A DNA stretch of 64,000 nucleotides from Berghia stephanieae (GCA_034508935.3 CM067445.1:12950572-13014571), one strand, 5' to 3'; shown: positions 12,229-24,233, counted from the first letter of the stretch. Translations and numbers: made by a program. The notes: generated from the letters alone by a model not told the origin.

Positions 12229-12395
12229 ATCGTTGAATAATGCTTTACACGTGTTGAATAAAACAAGAACGTGTTCAACGATTGCAGAATATTTTCGCTC
12301 ATTTTATTGATTTAAAATAAAGTGTAAAAAGAATTCTCGTTAGCAATTAAATGATCTTTTGGTGCGCATGAATACAAATCCAACGTTTTTCTGGG
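12229..12395 (+). repeat. Dispersed repeat Q
   Basis: About 165 bp, gaataatgcttta to aacgttttt, matching 63768-63935. Class unknown. Confidence 0.6.
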
Positions 12396-12644
12396 TTTTT
12401 TTCTTGGGGAAGGAGGGGGGGGGGGGGGGGGGGGCTAAGAATATTACTTTGTATAATTTATCAACTCGTCATTAAAAAAATATATCTTACAATAACAGAT
12501 ACTCGCAAGCTCGTAGTGTTATTTGGCAGGATAAAATTAACTCGTTTAATACACACAAAGAAATGAAAGAATTGTATATTCTTCACAAGGGTACGCATTT
12601 TGCAGTGAACCCTCGCTTGCCATTGTCTTTAGACAGCCTGTTTG

Positions 12645-12775
12645 TGGTGATCTCATTAAATTACATCAAACAGACCATAAACGGTACGGGTTACGCACAG
12701 TCATGTGTATTGGAATGTTTAATCTGACTGGGGGATGTTGCCAGTATTACACCTAAACACTTAGCATCAATAAGA
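12645..12775 (+). repeat. Direct repeat F, first copy
   Basis: Similar along its length to 13180-13305 (tcagacagactataaacg, gactggcggatgtt in the second copy). Related pieces occur at 14525-14580 and 52740-52800 (ggttaatacaatttagtgag). Confidence 0.5.
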
Positions 12776-12959
12776 AGGCAGATTTTTTCCATAAAACAAA
12801 AAAAATATTCCCGTCCGCCACTTGTCGCCTAGACATTCCACGAAGGAATATAAATAATTCATAAAAACAAGATGTCTGATGTCAACAGGAATCACATAGT
12901 TGCCTAAGAGAGCAAATTGGGGGTTAATAAACTTGCCCAAAGAAAAAAAGAAAGTGCTT

Positions 12960-13030
12960 GAAGTAGGGCTCGAACCCGGGTCCTTCCTGGTCACAGTGCA
13001 ATGCCTTAACCACTCAGCAACTTCGCCCTC
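12960..13030 (-). mobile_element. tRNA-like SINE head, Ser/Leu type
   Basis: Minus strand TTGCTGAGTGGTTAAGGC and CCGGGTTCGAGCCC. Arms do not close into a full cloverleaf. Confidence 0.45.
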
Positions 13031-13179
13031 CCCCCCCCTTTTTTTTCCATTAGCTGTAAACAAAAGAGTGAAGTCGATTGTCTACATTAGATTCAAGAAT
13101 ACGAAACCCATCACCAAATGAAACGAAATTGACGTCACGCATCTCTTTGAATTTGTTTTTAGACACCTATTTCAATGAT

Positions 13180-13305
13180 TAGTACTCACTAAATTCTATC
13201 AATCAGACAGACTATAAACGTTTAAGGTTACACGTTGTGTTGGCACGCTAAACCGACTGGCGGATGTTATGAGTATTTAACTAAACGCATGGCATTAATA
13301 GCTAT
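13180..13305 (+). repeat. Direct repeat F, second copy
   Basis: About 535 bp from the first copy, directly beside the possible signal-peptide exon. Confidence 0.5.
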
Positions 13306-13316
13306 AGTGTTCTTAC

Positions 13317-13402
13317 CTTTGTGGCGTGAAATGCTTGAAATCTTCAGCTGTTGTCAAAACTAGAAAAGACAACACAAGGGCAAATAATATACAGATTATC
13401 AT
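13317..13402 (-). CDS. Possible first exon encoding a signal peptide
   Basis: 86 bp from an ATG to a good donor (AAAG|GTAAGAA). The 28 codons begin MIICILFALVLSFL and are a textbook secretory signal (hydrophobic core about residues 2-16, small residues before AED). Purines precede the ATG (GGAGGAA). The donor leaves two bases. No downstream exon was recognised between here and 7.2 kb, so the gene's identity is unknown. Alternatives are a small secreted peptide with short exons, a decayed exon, or chance. Confidence 0.4.
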
Positions 13403-13490
13403 TTCCTCCTGCAGTCAATTGTTACGCGACAAACAATAAATACATTCCTAATGACGGAGAATGATGATGGGCATGGGCGGTAACAAAGCC

Positions 13491-13504
13491 GTTGCCGTGG
13501 CAAC
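13491..13504. promoter_or_regulatory. Palindromic RFX-type X-box
   Basis: GTTGCCGTGGCAAC is a perfect inverted repeat matching the X-box bound by RFX factors (two half sites, 2-bp spacer). It lies 88 bp upstream of the ATG of the putative exon at 13317-13402, a usual distance for X-boxes of ciliary genes. Binding is inferred, not shown. Confidence 0.4.
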
Positions 13505-14035
13505 GAAATATATCAAATCACCTGACGACAATTAGGTGTTTCATTATCTCGGATGAGACTGGGAACGCGGCAGTTTGAAATGTAATCACTTCTGGAAAAT
13601 AAGTGGACGTGTACTTATGATCTATTTCTATTCTGTATTAATCCTGGCAAATCACAATTTTAAAAAATCTGGTCAAGAAACTTTTTTTTCTCCAAATATC
13701 GATTGATTAAAATTAACTTTAACGATAAATTTGTCAAACTGAGTTTTTCGTAACTTTTTGAATTTTCAGAAAGTTGAGACTTTTTTTTTATAAGTTAAGG
13801 AAATTTAAATTGATTCAAATTACTGGTTTACATTTTTGGCCAAAATTAAAAGATGGCCTTTTGTTGATCCACAATATTGTCTGATGTTATTGAAATAGAC
13901 GTCATCAAATTGTGTTTTTTTATTCGTGATATTTTGTAAAGTTCGTGATGGAAAGAGTTTGCAACATGTATATGTGATTTATGTCGTGCTGAATTTGACG
14001 TTGTTTTGTTTTTCCTTTTACATGAGACCGAAAAA
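13505..14035. other. No gene seen
   Basis: AT-rich unique sequence upstream of the possible signal-peptide exon. Confidence 0.5.
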
Positions 14036-14330
14036 ATGAGCTTTTATATAGCGCAATATCCACTGACCGTGCTCAAAGCGTTCTACAAGGAGTCCCTGGT
14101 CAACAGCAGCACTGAACACGTAGAACGAAACGTGGCTCATCTTAGACGATATAAACAATTATTTTCGGACAGACAAAACGATGTGAACGGCCAGGTACTA
14201 ATTATACACTTGAGTACGGTGAGAGAATGCGAGTAAAGAGCCTTTTCCAAGAACTCAGCTATTCGCCGAGCGAGGCTCGAACCCAGGACCTTCCCATCCG
14301 AAAGCGAGCATCATACCACTAGACTATAGG
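14036..14330 (-). mobile_element. tRNA-headed SINE, family 1
   Basis: Full-length reversed copy, from gagcttttatatagcgc to the head near 14330. Confidence 0.85.
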
Positions 14331-14787
14331 CTTTATTATCTAGTTTATGATATCACAAATTCGTTGTCTTCTTACTCACTTTGTGTTACTAGAAAGTGAC
14401 CACGTAGGGAGAAGACACTGGTGTAAGATAAAGATCTGAAAAAGTGTGTCTATAGTTAGTATGCGCTTGGGTAAGAAGCCCACAACATTGCCATCCTGAA
14501 GTATAACCAACCAACACTCGAAACTATGTGTAACCTTAAACGTTTATAGTCTGGTTAATACAATTTAGTGAGAATTACTCATAAACGCGGATGGCAAAAA
14601 ACAACCAAAAAAAAAAAACAAAAACAAAAACAAAAACAAAACAAAACAATGAAACAAAACAAACAAACAAAAGACCCGAGTGACGTGGACTTCAATATGT
14701 CTACACGTGACAGTGGCATAACAATGCAGGGTAAATCATACGAGAACAAGAAAAAAGAAAATAAAAACATAACAAAAAATCAGCCTG

Positions 14788-14850
14788 CCTCGACTCGAAC
14801 CTCAGGTCTCTAGATTGCCGGTCACACGTGCTACCATGACACCACAGACA
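14788..14850 (-). mobile_element. tRNA-like SINE head
   Basis: Minus strand TGTGGTGTCATGGTAGCAC and GAGGTTCGAGTC. Related to 12076-12146. Confidence 0.5.
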
Positions 14851-14895
14851 TTATCAAACAGTTGGGACGATTTTAAAGTTTATAATACCCTAGAA

Positions 14896-14931
14896 TAATA
14901 ATAATAGTAATAATAATAATAATAATAATAA

Positions 14932-14996
<65 letters not shown>

Positions 14997-15062
14997 TTGA
15001 AAACTTATATAGCGCTGTAACTCCGAGACACCAGACTCTAAGCGCTTAAATTACAAATCACT
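14896..15062 (-). mobile_element. LINE/SINE 3' tail with (ATT)n, L2/V-SINE type
   Basis: On the minus strand AAGCGCTTAGAGTCTGG leads to AGCGCTATATAAG and then (ATT)n (14896-14996). GCGCTATATAA plus a trinucleotide tail is the usual 3' end of L2-like LINEs and the SINEs they mobilise. No coding part is visible. Confidence 0.55.
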
Positions 15063-15234
15063 TTGGTTGAAACACACTAATTCTCACACACAAGCACACA
15101 CACACATAAACACACACAACACATAATGTATTCCTAACAAGTGTAGGCTACGTGTATCCCTGTGAACCATGGCTAAATGACAAAACACAAGAATTGGACA
15201 CGAGAGGAATAGGACGAAGACATTTGAGTAGCTC

Positions 15235-15236
<2 letters not shown>

Positions 15237-15271
<35 letters not shown>

Positions 15272-15295
15272 TATTATTATTATTTATTATTATTA

Positions 15296-15331
<36 letters not shown>

Positions 15332-15333
15332 TA

Positions 15334-15376
<43 letters not shown>

Positions 15377-15394
15377 TTATTATTATTATTATTA

Positions 15395-15439
<45 letters not shown>

Positions 15440-15571
15440 CATTATATTATTATCATTATTATATTATTATTATTATATATTATTATATTATTAGTATTAT
15501 ATTATTATATTATTATTATTATTATTTATTATTATTATTATTAATTATTATTATTATTATTAATTATATTA

Positions 15572-15604
<33 letters not shown>

Positions 15605-15650
15605 TTATTATTATTATTATTATATTATTTATTATTATTTTATATTATTA

Positions 15651-15695
<45 letters not shown>

Positions 15696-15744
15696 TATTT
15701 ATTATTATTATTATTTATTATATTATTATTTATTATTATTATTA

Positions 15745-15786
<42 letters not shown>

Positions 15787-15804
15787 TATTTTATATTATT
15801 ATTA

Positions 15805-15895
<91 letters not shown>

Positions 15896-15900
15896 TATTA

Positions 15901-15949
<49 letters not shown>

Positions 15950-16021
15950 TATTATTATATATTATTATTTATTATTATTATATATATTATTATTATTATT
16001 ATTTATTATATATTATTATTA

Positions 16022-16056
<35 letters not shown>

Positions 16057-16069
16057 TATTATTATTATA

Positions 16070-16144
<75 letters not shown>

Positions 16145-16359
16145 TATTATATATTATTATTTTATTATTATATTATTTTATATTATATATATATTATATT
16201 ATATTATATATATATATAGTAGTATAGTAGTAGTAGTATAGTATGTATGTAGTAGTTAGTAGTAGTAGTTATATATATATATTATTATCTATACAACCAT
16301 CCATCATCATCATCATAATATCATCATCATCATCATCATCATCATCATCGTCATCATCA

Positions 16360-16418
<59 letters not shown>

Positions 16419-16437
16419 TATTATTATTATTATTATA
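15237..16437 (+). repeat. 1.2-kb (TTA)n microsatellite with TA, GTA and TCA blocks
   Basis: Almost only T and A in TTA triplets, with TA slips; GTA near 16220-16270, TCA near 16296-16350. Confidence 0.95.
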
Positions 16438-16439
16438 GT

Positions 16440-16586
16440 CCAACGTGTACTTATTGGCAGGTCTGATAACCCAAATAGTTATGGCCCCATTGTTGTGATG
16501 GCAATACTCTCAAACCAACACAAAATAGTGTCCATTACAACAATATCAAACCACTCTCATACTTCCGTTCTGTTATCAGACCTGTA

Positions 16587-16587
<1 letters not shown>
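16440..16587 (+). mobile_element. Small element M (MITE-like), complete
   Basis: About 148 bp, with caggtctgataacc at one end and its reverse-complement-like ttatcagacctg at the other; a second inner pair is attgttgtgatgg and ccattacaacaat. No coding capacity. Confidence 0.7.
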
Positions 16588-16675
<88 letters not shown>

Positions 16676-16682
16676 ATATATA
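16588..16682 (+). repeat. (TA)n microsatellite
   Basis: About 95 bp of alternating T and A between element M and the 90-bp array. Confidence 0.95.
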
Positions 16683-17800
16683 ACCTTGTTCTAGTCCGTT
16701 TAAAATGACTACATATATATTCCTATGTGACAAGCCACCCACCTTTCTGGTATATCAGACCTATATATATATAATATATAATATATATATATATATTATA
16801 ATATATATAAATATATATATCATATATATATATATATACCTTGTTCTAGTCCGTTTAAAATCACTACATAAATATTCCTATGTGACAAGCACCCACCTTT
16901 CTGGTATATCAGACTTGTGTATATATATATATACCTTGCTCTAGTCCGTTTTAAAATTACTATATAAATATTCCTATGTGACAAGCAACCCACCTTTCTG
17001 GTATATCAGACCTGTGTACATATATAACCTTGATCTATCCGTTTAAAATCACTATATAAATATTCCTATGTGACAAGCCACCTTTCTGGTATATCAGACC
17101 TATATATATATACCTTGTTCTAGTCCGTTTAAAATCACAACATAAATATTCCTATGTGACAAGCACCCACCCCTCTGGTATATCAGACCTATATATATAT
17201 ATACCTTGTTCTAGTCCGTTTAAAATCACTACATAAATATTCCTATGTGACAAGCCACCCATCTTTCTGGTATATCAGACCTGTGTATATATATACCTAG
17301 TTCTAGTCCGTTTAAAATCACTATATAAATATTCCTATGTGACAAGCCACCTCTCTGGTATATCAGACCTGTGTATATATATACCTTGTTCTAGTCCGTT
17401 TAAAATCACTACAGAAATATTCCTATGTGACAAGCCACCCACCTTTCTGGTATATCAGACCTGTGTATATATATACCTTGTTCTAGTCCGTTTAAAATTA
17501 CTATATTCCTATGTGTCAAGCCACCCACCTGTCTGGTATATCAGACCTATATATATATATACCTTGTTCTAGTCCGTTTAAAATCACTACATAAATATTC
17601 CTATGTGACAAGCACCCGCTTTTCTGGTATATCAGACCTGTGTTTATATATACCTTGTTCTAGTCCGTTTAAAATCACTACATAAATATTCCTATGTGAC
17701 AAGCCACCTTTCTGGTATATCAGACCTGTGTATATATATATACCTTGTTCTAGTCCGTTTAAAATCACAACATAAATATTCCTATGTGACAAGCCTTGCC
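16683..17800 (+). repeat. About 90-bp tandem array, about 12 units
   Basis: Each unit: ttgttctagtccgtttaaaa, attcctatgtgacaagcc, ggtatatcagacctgtg and a (TA)n run. Spacing is 85-94 bp. Confidence 0.93.
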
Positions 17801-17804
17801 AAGA

Positions 17805-17859
17805 CATGTTGGTTGTGCGCATGCGTCTCTCGTTCTCGCTGCCGCGCACAACCAACATG
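17805..17859. repeat. Perfect 16-bp stem hairpin
   Basis: catgttggttgtgcgc at 17805-17820 pairs exactly with 17844-17859; loop 23 nt. Directly follows the 90-bp array. Confidence 0.75.
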
Positions 17860-17888
17860 ACGTTCTCTCTCTAATAACTTTTCCGCCG

Positions 17889-17898
17889 GTGACGTCAC
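17889..17898. promoter_or_regulatory. CRE-like site
   Basis: gtgacgtcac holds the full CREB/ATF palindrome TGACGTCA; a half site (gtgacgtcc) follows about 20 bp later. No gene start is attached, so function is unproven. Confidence 0.25.
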
Positions 17899-18072
17899 AG
17901 ACTATGGGTGACGTCCAATCAAGGGACGCTACTCTTCGGCTAATCCCATTCCCTAATGGCATATCCTTGAATTATCATCTAAGTGGCTTGAAAGGTCAGA
18001 GATATACATTGCACAAAATATAGGACTTTAGCCGGCTTTCAAAACGAAATATCAAGCTATCAATAAATGGAG

Positions 18073-18247
18073 TGTAGCATCTACTTTACTGGAAACAACA
18101 AACAATGAAAGCAATGTGTAGTGAATTTTATAAATTTAATGAGTTCTCTCGTGTTTACGTTTTTGTCTGATCTGACGTGTAGAATAGTCTTGCAGTCAGC
18201 AGTATGTGGTAAGTCTTCGTAGTTCGTAGGAAACGGAGATCGCCACA
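18073..18247 (-). repeat. 3' LTR of the gypsy element at 18-24 kb
   Basis: Starts tgtagcat, ends cgccaca, nearly identical to 24030-24205. Preceded by ggag, the target duplication. A long C tract just inside (18252-18267) is a G-rich polypurine tract on the minus strand. Confidence 0.93.
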
Positions 18248-19456
18248 CATGCCCCCCCCCCCCCCCCAAACACGACAGTCCTCTTCGTAGTACCGAGGTC
18301 GTTTAACGGTACGTCCTGAGCGAGATAGCTTCTTAGTAGGCACTACGTTAGTATCATCAGAAGCAGTACGGGAGTTTTGTATGTTTCTGTTCGATAACTT
18401 TCTGTTCGTATTCGGTGGGCGTCTACGACGAGGTGGGGTGGCAAGGGAAATGGTTGCGTAGAATCGACAAATGCAGCTTTAAGTCGGTCGATCGAAATCC
18501 GTTCTGCTTTGCCACCAACATCAATCAGGAATTGTTTATCTCCTGGGGTTATGACAACATAGGGACCTGTATACGGCTTCTGAAGGGGTCCTCGGTGGGT
18601 GTCAACACGGATGTAAACATATTTTGCTGACATAAAGTTCTTGGGTAAATTTGTTTGATGATAGCTGTGATGATGTGTTGGCCGTGGTGAATGAAGGGAC
18701 ACGTTTTGCCGAAAGGTTGCCAAAAGTCTTTAGCATGGAAGTCTGAAGGATGGTCAGGTTTAAACTCTCCAGGGATTGTTAAAGGTTTCCCGTATACTAA
18801 TTCAGCTGAAGAATGACCGATATCATCCTTAGGTGCAGTTCTTAAACCAAGCAGAACCCAAGGTAGCTCATCCACCCAATTTGGAGTTATTAGACGAGCT
18901 TTGGGGGATGATTTCAAGGACCGATGAAACCGTTCAATCATGCCGTTGGACTGAGGGTGATACGCAGTTGTGTGATGAATCTGCACACCAAGTTGACTGG
19001 CCATCTGTTTCCATAGCGTGGATGTAAATTGTGAGCCCCTGTCAAAAGTTATATCAACAGGAATACCAAACCGCGAGATCCAATTGGAGATCAGGGCTTT
19101 TGCACATTCTTCTGTTGTTGTGGTTTGTAATGGTATTGCCTCAGGGCATCGGGTGTTCCTGTCAATTATAGTAAGGAGATGGGTGAACCCCCTTGACTGA
19201 GGTAATGGTCCAACGAGGTCAATGTTTATATGTGAGAATCGCTTTCCTGGGACATGGAATGTTTCTAACGGTGCTCGTATATGTTTTTGAATTTTCGAAG
19301 ATTGGCAGTTGTGACATTGCTTAACCCATGCTGACACTTCTTTCTTTAGACCATGCCAGATAAACTTCTTGCTGATAAGTCTGACTGTGGCCTTAACTCC
19401 AGGATGACTCATATTGTGAATAATTTCGAAAACCGGTCTTCTGAAGTCGGTAGGAA

Positions 19457-21250
19457 GAAAAGGCCCTATATGCTGACGATTTAGTTATGTGGTATACTAC
19501 GAAGCACCTACCAATAGCCTCCAATAGAATAAATGAAGATTTAGAAAGCTTAAACACCTTCTGTGATAAATGGAAGTTAAAAGTTAATTGCAATAAAACA
19601 GTCTACTCTATATTTACTAAGAGTCATCTTGTTTCCAAGAAAGAAATAACACTCTCCATCCAAGGCCATCGACTCACGAAAGAAGAAAACCCCACATATT
19701 TGGGCATACAGTTAGACAGACAACTATCTCTGAACAAACACACTCAGAATGTAAAAATCAAAGCCACAAAGAGACTCCAGTTACTAAAACGACTAGCCAG
19801 TACTAATTGGGGAGCAGACAAAAACTCGCTTCGACAACTCTATTTAGGCTATGTGCGTTCCGTCATGGACTACAATTTAGCCCTCAAAATGTAGGTAGTA
19901 AAAACACACACAAAACCTTGGACAGAGTACAAAACCAAGCCCTTCGCTTCATCTCCGGTGCCCTGAGATCGACACCCACAGCAGCATGTGAAATACATAC
20001 TAATGTGGAACCACTTGGACTTCGCAGAGAATCAGCAGTGCTTGAAATGGTTGAAAGATACAAACGAAAAGAGGAAAAACCATCCAAACAGAATTCTGGC
20101 AGAGAAATGGAAACCAAGAACAAGATTAAAACAAAAATCCCTGCTACACATTGCTAACAACTTGAATGAAAGACACAGACTCCCAGAAAACAGAGAAAAA
20201 TCTATTTTAATCAGTCAAAAACCTCCATACGCCAAACTAAAACTTCCAAAATAAAGACTAACCTCATAGAAGATACAACAAGAAATAAAAACAAATCAGA
20301 TATACAAACATTAGCAATGAAGACAATACAAGAATACCCAGACAACTGGATACATGTTTACACAGATGGATCTGCCCACAAAGGAACTAAAAATGCTGGG
20401 TATGGGTTTGTAGTAGAATACCCAGATAAAACCTGTGATAAAATCCACAATTCTTGCGGAAGCTCCTGCTCAAACTACGAGGCAGAGGCAGTTGCAATAG
20501 AAGCCTCACTGCGACACCTCTCTTCTGTTTTCCAGCTAAACCCTTCAAAACTTCAAAACACTGTCATCTTCACAGACTCCAAATCGGTTCTCCAAGCTCT
20601 CGATTTAGATAAACTCTCCTCAACGTTCAATAGTTTAAGATCTCAACTAGATGAATTCCTTACAACACACAGAGTAGACTTATCTCTCCAGTGGATACCG
20701 GGACATTCAAATATACCAGGAAATGACAATGCAGACAGACTAGCCAGACTCGGATCAACACTTTTACAACCATCAATTCCAGTATCCTTAGACACAGCGA
20801 AACAAATGATCAAAACAAATAAGAGAGAAGAATGGATGAACAGTTGGGCAATGAGCACCACGGGTAGATGTATGTTTTCCCATATGACCACTCCTGTAAA
20901 GACTGATTGCCTAAATAAGCTCAGAAGACACCAGCAAAGCATCATCTTTCAACTAAGAACACAACACATACCGCTCAACAACCATTTAAGCAAAATTACA
21001 AAAGACACATCCCCTTCCTGCCCCCTATGTCAACACCCCAATGAAACAGTAACACACCACTTGCTTGAATGTCAACCTCTTGAAGACCTGAGATGCACAT
21101 TCCTCCCACCAAATCCAAGCATCAGTAACACACTTTATAGTCACCTGGAACAACTACAAAAGACATCTAACTTCTACGTCATGGCACAAGACTGAAGGGC
21201 TAGAGCTCAGGTGGTCGCTGGTTCGGATAAGTAAGTAAGTAAGTAAGTAA
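19457..21250 (+). mobile_element. 5'-truncated I-group LINE nested in the gypsy element
   Basis: Flanked by a perfect 14-bp duplication (gaagtcggtaggaa at 19443-19456 and 21251-21264) and ending in (TAAG)n. It holds the end of a reverse transcriptase domain (YLGIQLDRQLSLNKHTQNV near 19.7 kb), split by frameshifts near 19.89 and 20.07 kb. An intact 292-codon frame follows (20317-21195) with an RNase H domain (VYTDGS, EAEAVAIEA, FTDSKSV, NDNADRLA: the D-E-D-D set is present) and a cysteine/histidine knuckle (CPLC...HHLLEC). RNase H after RT plus the knuckle places it with I/Nimb-like LINEs. Confidence 0.9.
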
Positions 21251-24013
21251 GAAGTCGGTAGGAACGATAGGTCTTGGGTAGCCAGTTGAGATGTCACAAA
21301 TTAACTCTGGACCCGAGTCAACGGATGTTTTGACGATTTTGAGGCTTGTTAATGCAGTTTTGTAAGCCTGTATGTCCATGCTATTTTCTTGGAATTCCGC
21401 CATAGCTTGATAGTCGATGCCAATTGAGACTGAGTTTGTAACTGCTCTTGAGAGACAATCTGCGACAGTGTTGTTTTTTCCAGAAATGTGTCGGATGTCA
21501 GTTGTGAACTCGGATATGGCAGATAAGTGCCTTTGTTGACGAGCTGACCATGGTTCAGTTGATTTGGACATGGCATGGATTAATGGTTTATGGTCAGTAA
21601 AAATAGCGAATTGTCTCCCTTCAATGATGAAACGGAAATGACGGATGGCTAAGTGAATTCCAAGCAACTCCCTATCAAAGGTACTGTATTTCTGTTCAGG
21701 TTTACGTAACTGCCTGCTGAAAAATGCCAATGGTTCCCAATTACCTTGATGATTAAGTTGTTCAAGGACAGCGCCCACAGCTTGGTCGGAGGCGTCAGAC
21801 GTTAAAGCGAGGGGTGAGTTCAAGCAAGGATGGGCTAACATTCTAGCGTTACTTAGTGCATTTTTACCGTCAGTAAAGGCTTTCAACATTTCTTGCGTCC
21901 ACGTAAGTGCTTGACGTTGTTTTTTGACTTTCAAAGCACTATATAGGGGTCGAAGTATTTCAGCTAGTCTCGGAATGAAACGATGGTAAAAATTCAACAT
22001 CCCGAGGAACTCTTGAAGTGACTTGATGGTTTTTGGTTGTGGAAATTGTTTAACAGCCTCAATTTTTGTCGCCATTGGGACAAATCCAGAATGCGAGATG
22101 TGATGGCCAAGGAAGTTAAGAGATCTCACACCGAAAAGACATTTCTCAAGACGGATAACGAGGCCTTGGTTTCTAAGTCTTTCGAAAACGATTTTGAGAT
22201 GTTCCATGTGTTCTGCTTCAGTTGAACTTGCAACAAGAATGTCGTCTAAATAACAAAATACGCAGTCTAAATCTTGTAAAATGGAGTCCATTAAACGTTG
22301 GAATGCTTGTGCTGCATTTTTTAATCCAAATGGCATTCTTAAGAACTCCCAAAGGCCGAAAGGGGTTATCACTGCCGCTTTTGGGACGTCTTCTGGAGCG
22401 ACTGGAATTTGGTGGTATCCACTGACAAGGTCGATCTTCGAGAAGATGATCTTACCGTCTGTTTGCTGTAAAATCATGAATGTGTGGGGTAGGATATCGA
22501 TCTGGTATAGTAGCATCGTTAAGTCGACGAAAATCTCCGCAGGGACGCATTGTGCCATCAGCCTTGGGGACCATGTGTAATGGGGAAGCCCAAGGGCTCT
22601 TTGATTTTTTAATTATGCCCATTTTCTCCATTTCCAAAAATTCCTTTTTTGCACACAAGAGTTTTTCTGGAGCCAGGCGACGAGCACGTGCGAATACTGG
22701 GCGACCTTTGGTCGTGATGAAATGTTGCACGCCATGTTTCACAGTTGCCGTTGAAAATGTTGGTTGAAGTAGTTCTGGATAGTTATTCAATAATTTTCTG
22801 AATGTATTGCAGTTCAGCTCGAGTGGTGAGAGTTCGGCGTTTGCGTAAACTGAACTTACTGAACAAGGTACGTGCGAAAACGTTTCAGCGTCGATAAGGC
22901 GTCGACCACGAATATCCACAAGCAGATTATGATGACGTAGAAGATCTGCTCCAAGTAGGGGACGCTTGACATCAGCTTTGATAAGTTGTGCGTTCAATGA
23001 ACGCGATCCAATACGTATGTTAGTTTCAAAGCATCCGTATGTTTTTATTGTAGAACCATTAGCAGCTTGTAATGCGAGATCAGAGGAACCCAAGCTTTTG
23101 TCTGATGCAGAGGCGGGTGTGACAGATACTTGAGCTCCAGTATCTACTAAAAAACGTCGGTTTGAATTTTCATCGACGACGATGAGTTGGAGGTTTTTTG
23201 ATGTGGGCGCGTTGGCTGAGTAAGAATCCGGGTCGACAGCAGAATTTACTGTTGACCCGGCTTGGCGTTTCCCTGGTTCTTCTTGTTTTTCTTGAATGAA
23301 TTGAAGAGTTTGCATGTTTGTGCACATCGACGGGCATTTGAACCAAACCGTTGATGGTACCAGCAGGGGGAATCTATTTCACTGGTCATGGTTGGTGTGT
23401 CAACTTCACAAGTAGTATGAGAAATTGAAAAAGAGTTAGAGTTTGAGTGAGCAGCGTAGAAAAAATTGTCAGCTTCTCTGACAAGTGCCCTGTAATCATC
23501 CAGGTTGGACGAGTTTGCTAATGGAAGTCTGATGTTTGCTGGAAGTTGTCTTATGAATAACTGTCTGAAGAGCAGACAGGGCTTGTGTTTGCCGAGGAGC
23601 ACTAACATCCTGTCCATTAACTCAGATAGCTTTAAGTCGCCCAAACCATTCATGTTGAGTAGAGATTCCGCTCTCTGTTTCCGAAAGGCCGAACGCAGAC
23701 AGCAGGAAGTTTTTCAGTATTTCATATTTACCTTCCTTGGGTGGTGATGATAGAATAGCAAGGGCTCTAGTTGCTGTGTCTGAGTCTAAGGCAGCCACTA
23801 CATAGTAGTACTTTGTTTCATCGCTTGCTATATCGCGTAAGGCAAATTGTGCCTCGCTTTGTGCCAACCACGCTGAAGGACAAGTGGTCCAGAATGTGGG
23901 CAATTTCAATGCTACGGCGTCGATAGACATGTTTATTATTATTATGTTCTTGTGAAGAGTTGAACTGGTAAATAGTATTAATAATAATATATACCTATCT
24001 CTTAAGTTGTTTT

Positions 24014-24028
24014 ACGTCGGGGTCACCA
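24014..24028 (-). other. Primer binding site, tRNA-Trp type
   Basis: Minus-strand TGGTGACCCCGACGT, one base inside the LTR. It is complementary to the 3' end of animal tRNA-Trp including CCA (recalled sequence). Confidence 0.75.
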
Positions 24029-24029
24029 A

Positions 24030-24205
24030 TGTAGCATCTACTTTACTGGAAACAACAAACAATGAAAGCAATGTGTAGTGAATTTTATAAATTTAATGAG
24101 TTCTCTCATGTTTACGTTTTTTGTCTGATCTGACGTGTAGAGTAGTCTTGCAGTCAGCAGTATGTGGTAAGTCTTCGTAGTTCGTAGGAAACGGAGATCG
24201 CCACA
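24030..24205 (-). repeat. 5' LTR of the gypsy element at 18-24 kb
   Basis: Partner of 18073-18247, followed by ggag, the second copy of the 4-bp target duplication. Confidence 0.93.
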
Positions 24206-24233
24206 GGAGGGTATTTCTTACTAAAGAAATGTG

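Larger units (their letters stand above)
18073..24205 (-). mobile_element. Ty3/gypsy LTR retrotransposon, CsRn1-like, interrupted by a LINE
   Basis: Both LTRs (about 176 bp, TG...CA) and a 4-bp target duplication (ggag) are present. Next to the right LTR is a primer site matching the 3' end of tRNA-Trp, the primer known for the CsRn1 clade. Reading on the minus strand: a gag-like region (about 23.25-23.93 kb) with a CWYH-type cysteine motif, protease ([10 protein letters not shown]), reverse transcriptase (YLDDILVAS), RNase H and integrase (about 18.5-19.4 kb). A LINE of 1.8 kb sits in pol. The copy is broken: the LINE insertion plus roughly three or four further breaks. LTRs differ at about two bases and one gap, so insertion was recent. 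Without the LINE it is about 4.3 kb. Confidence 0.93.

Noticed and set aside
19487-20254. Host gene with unknown domain
   Set aside because: It is the frame-shifted reverse transcriptase end of the nested LINE.
20317-21195. A second RNase H domain belonging to the gypsy element
   Set aside because: It is on the opposite strand, inside a LINE bounded by a 14-bp duplication.
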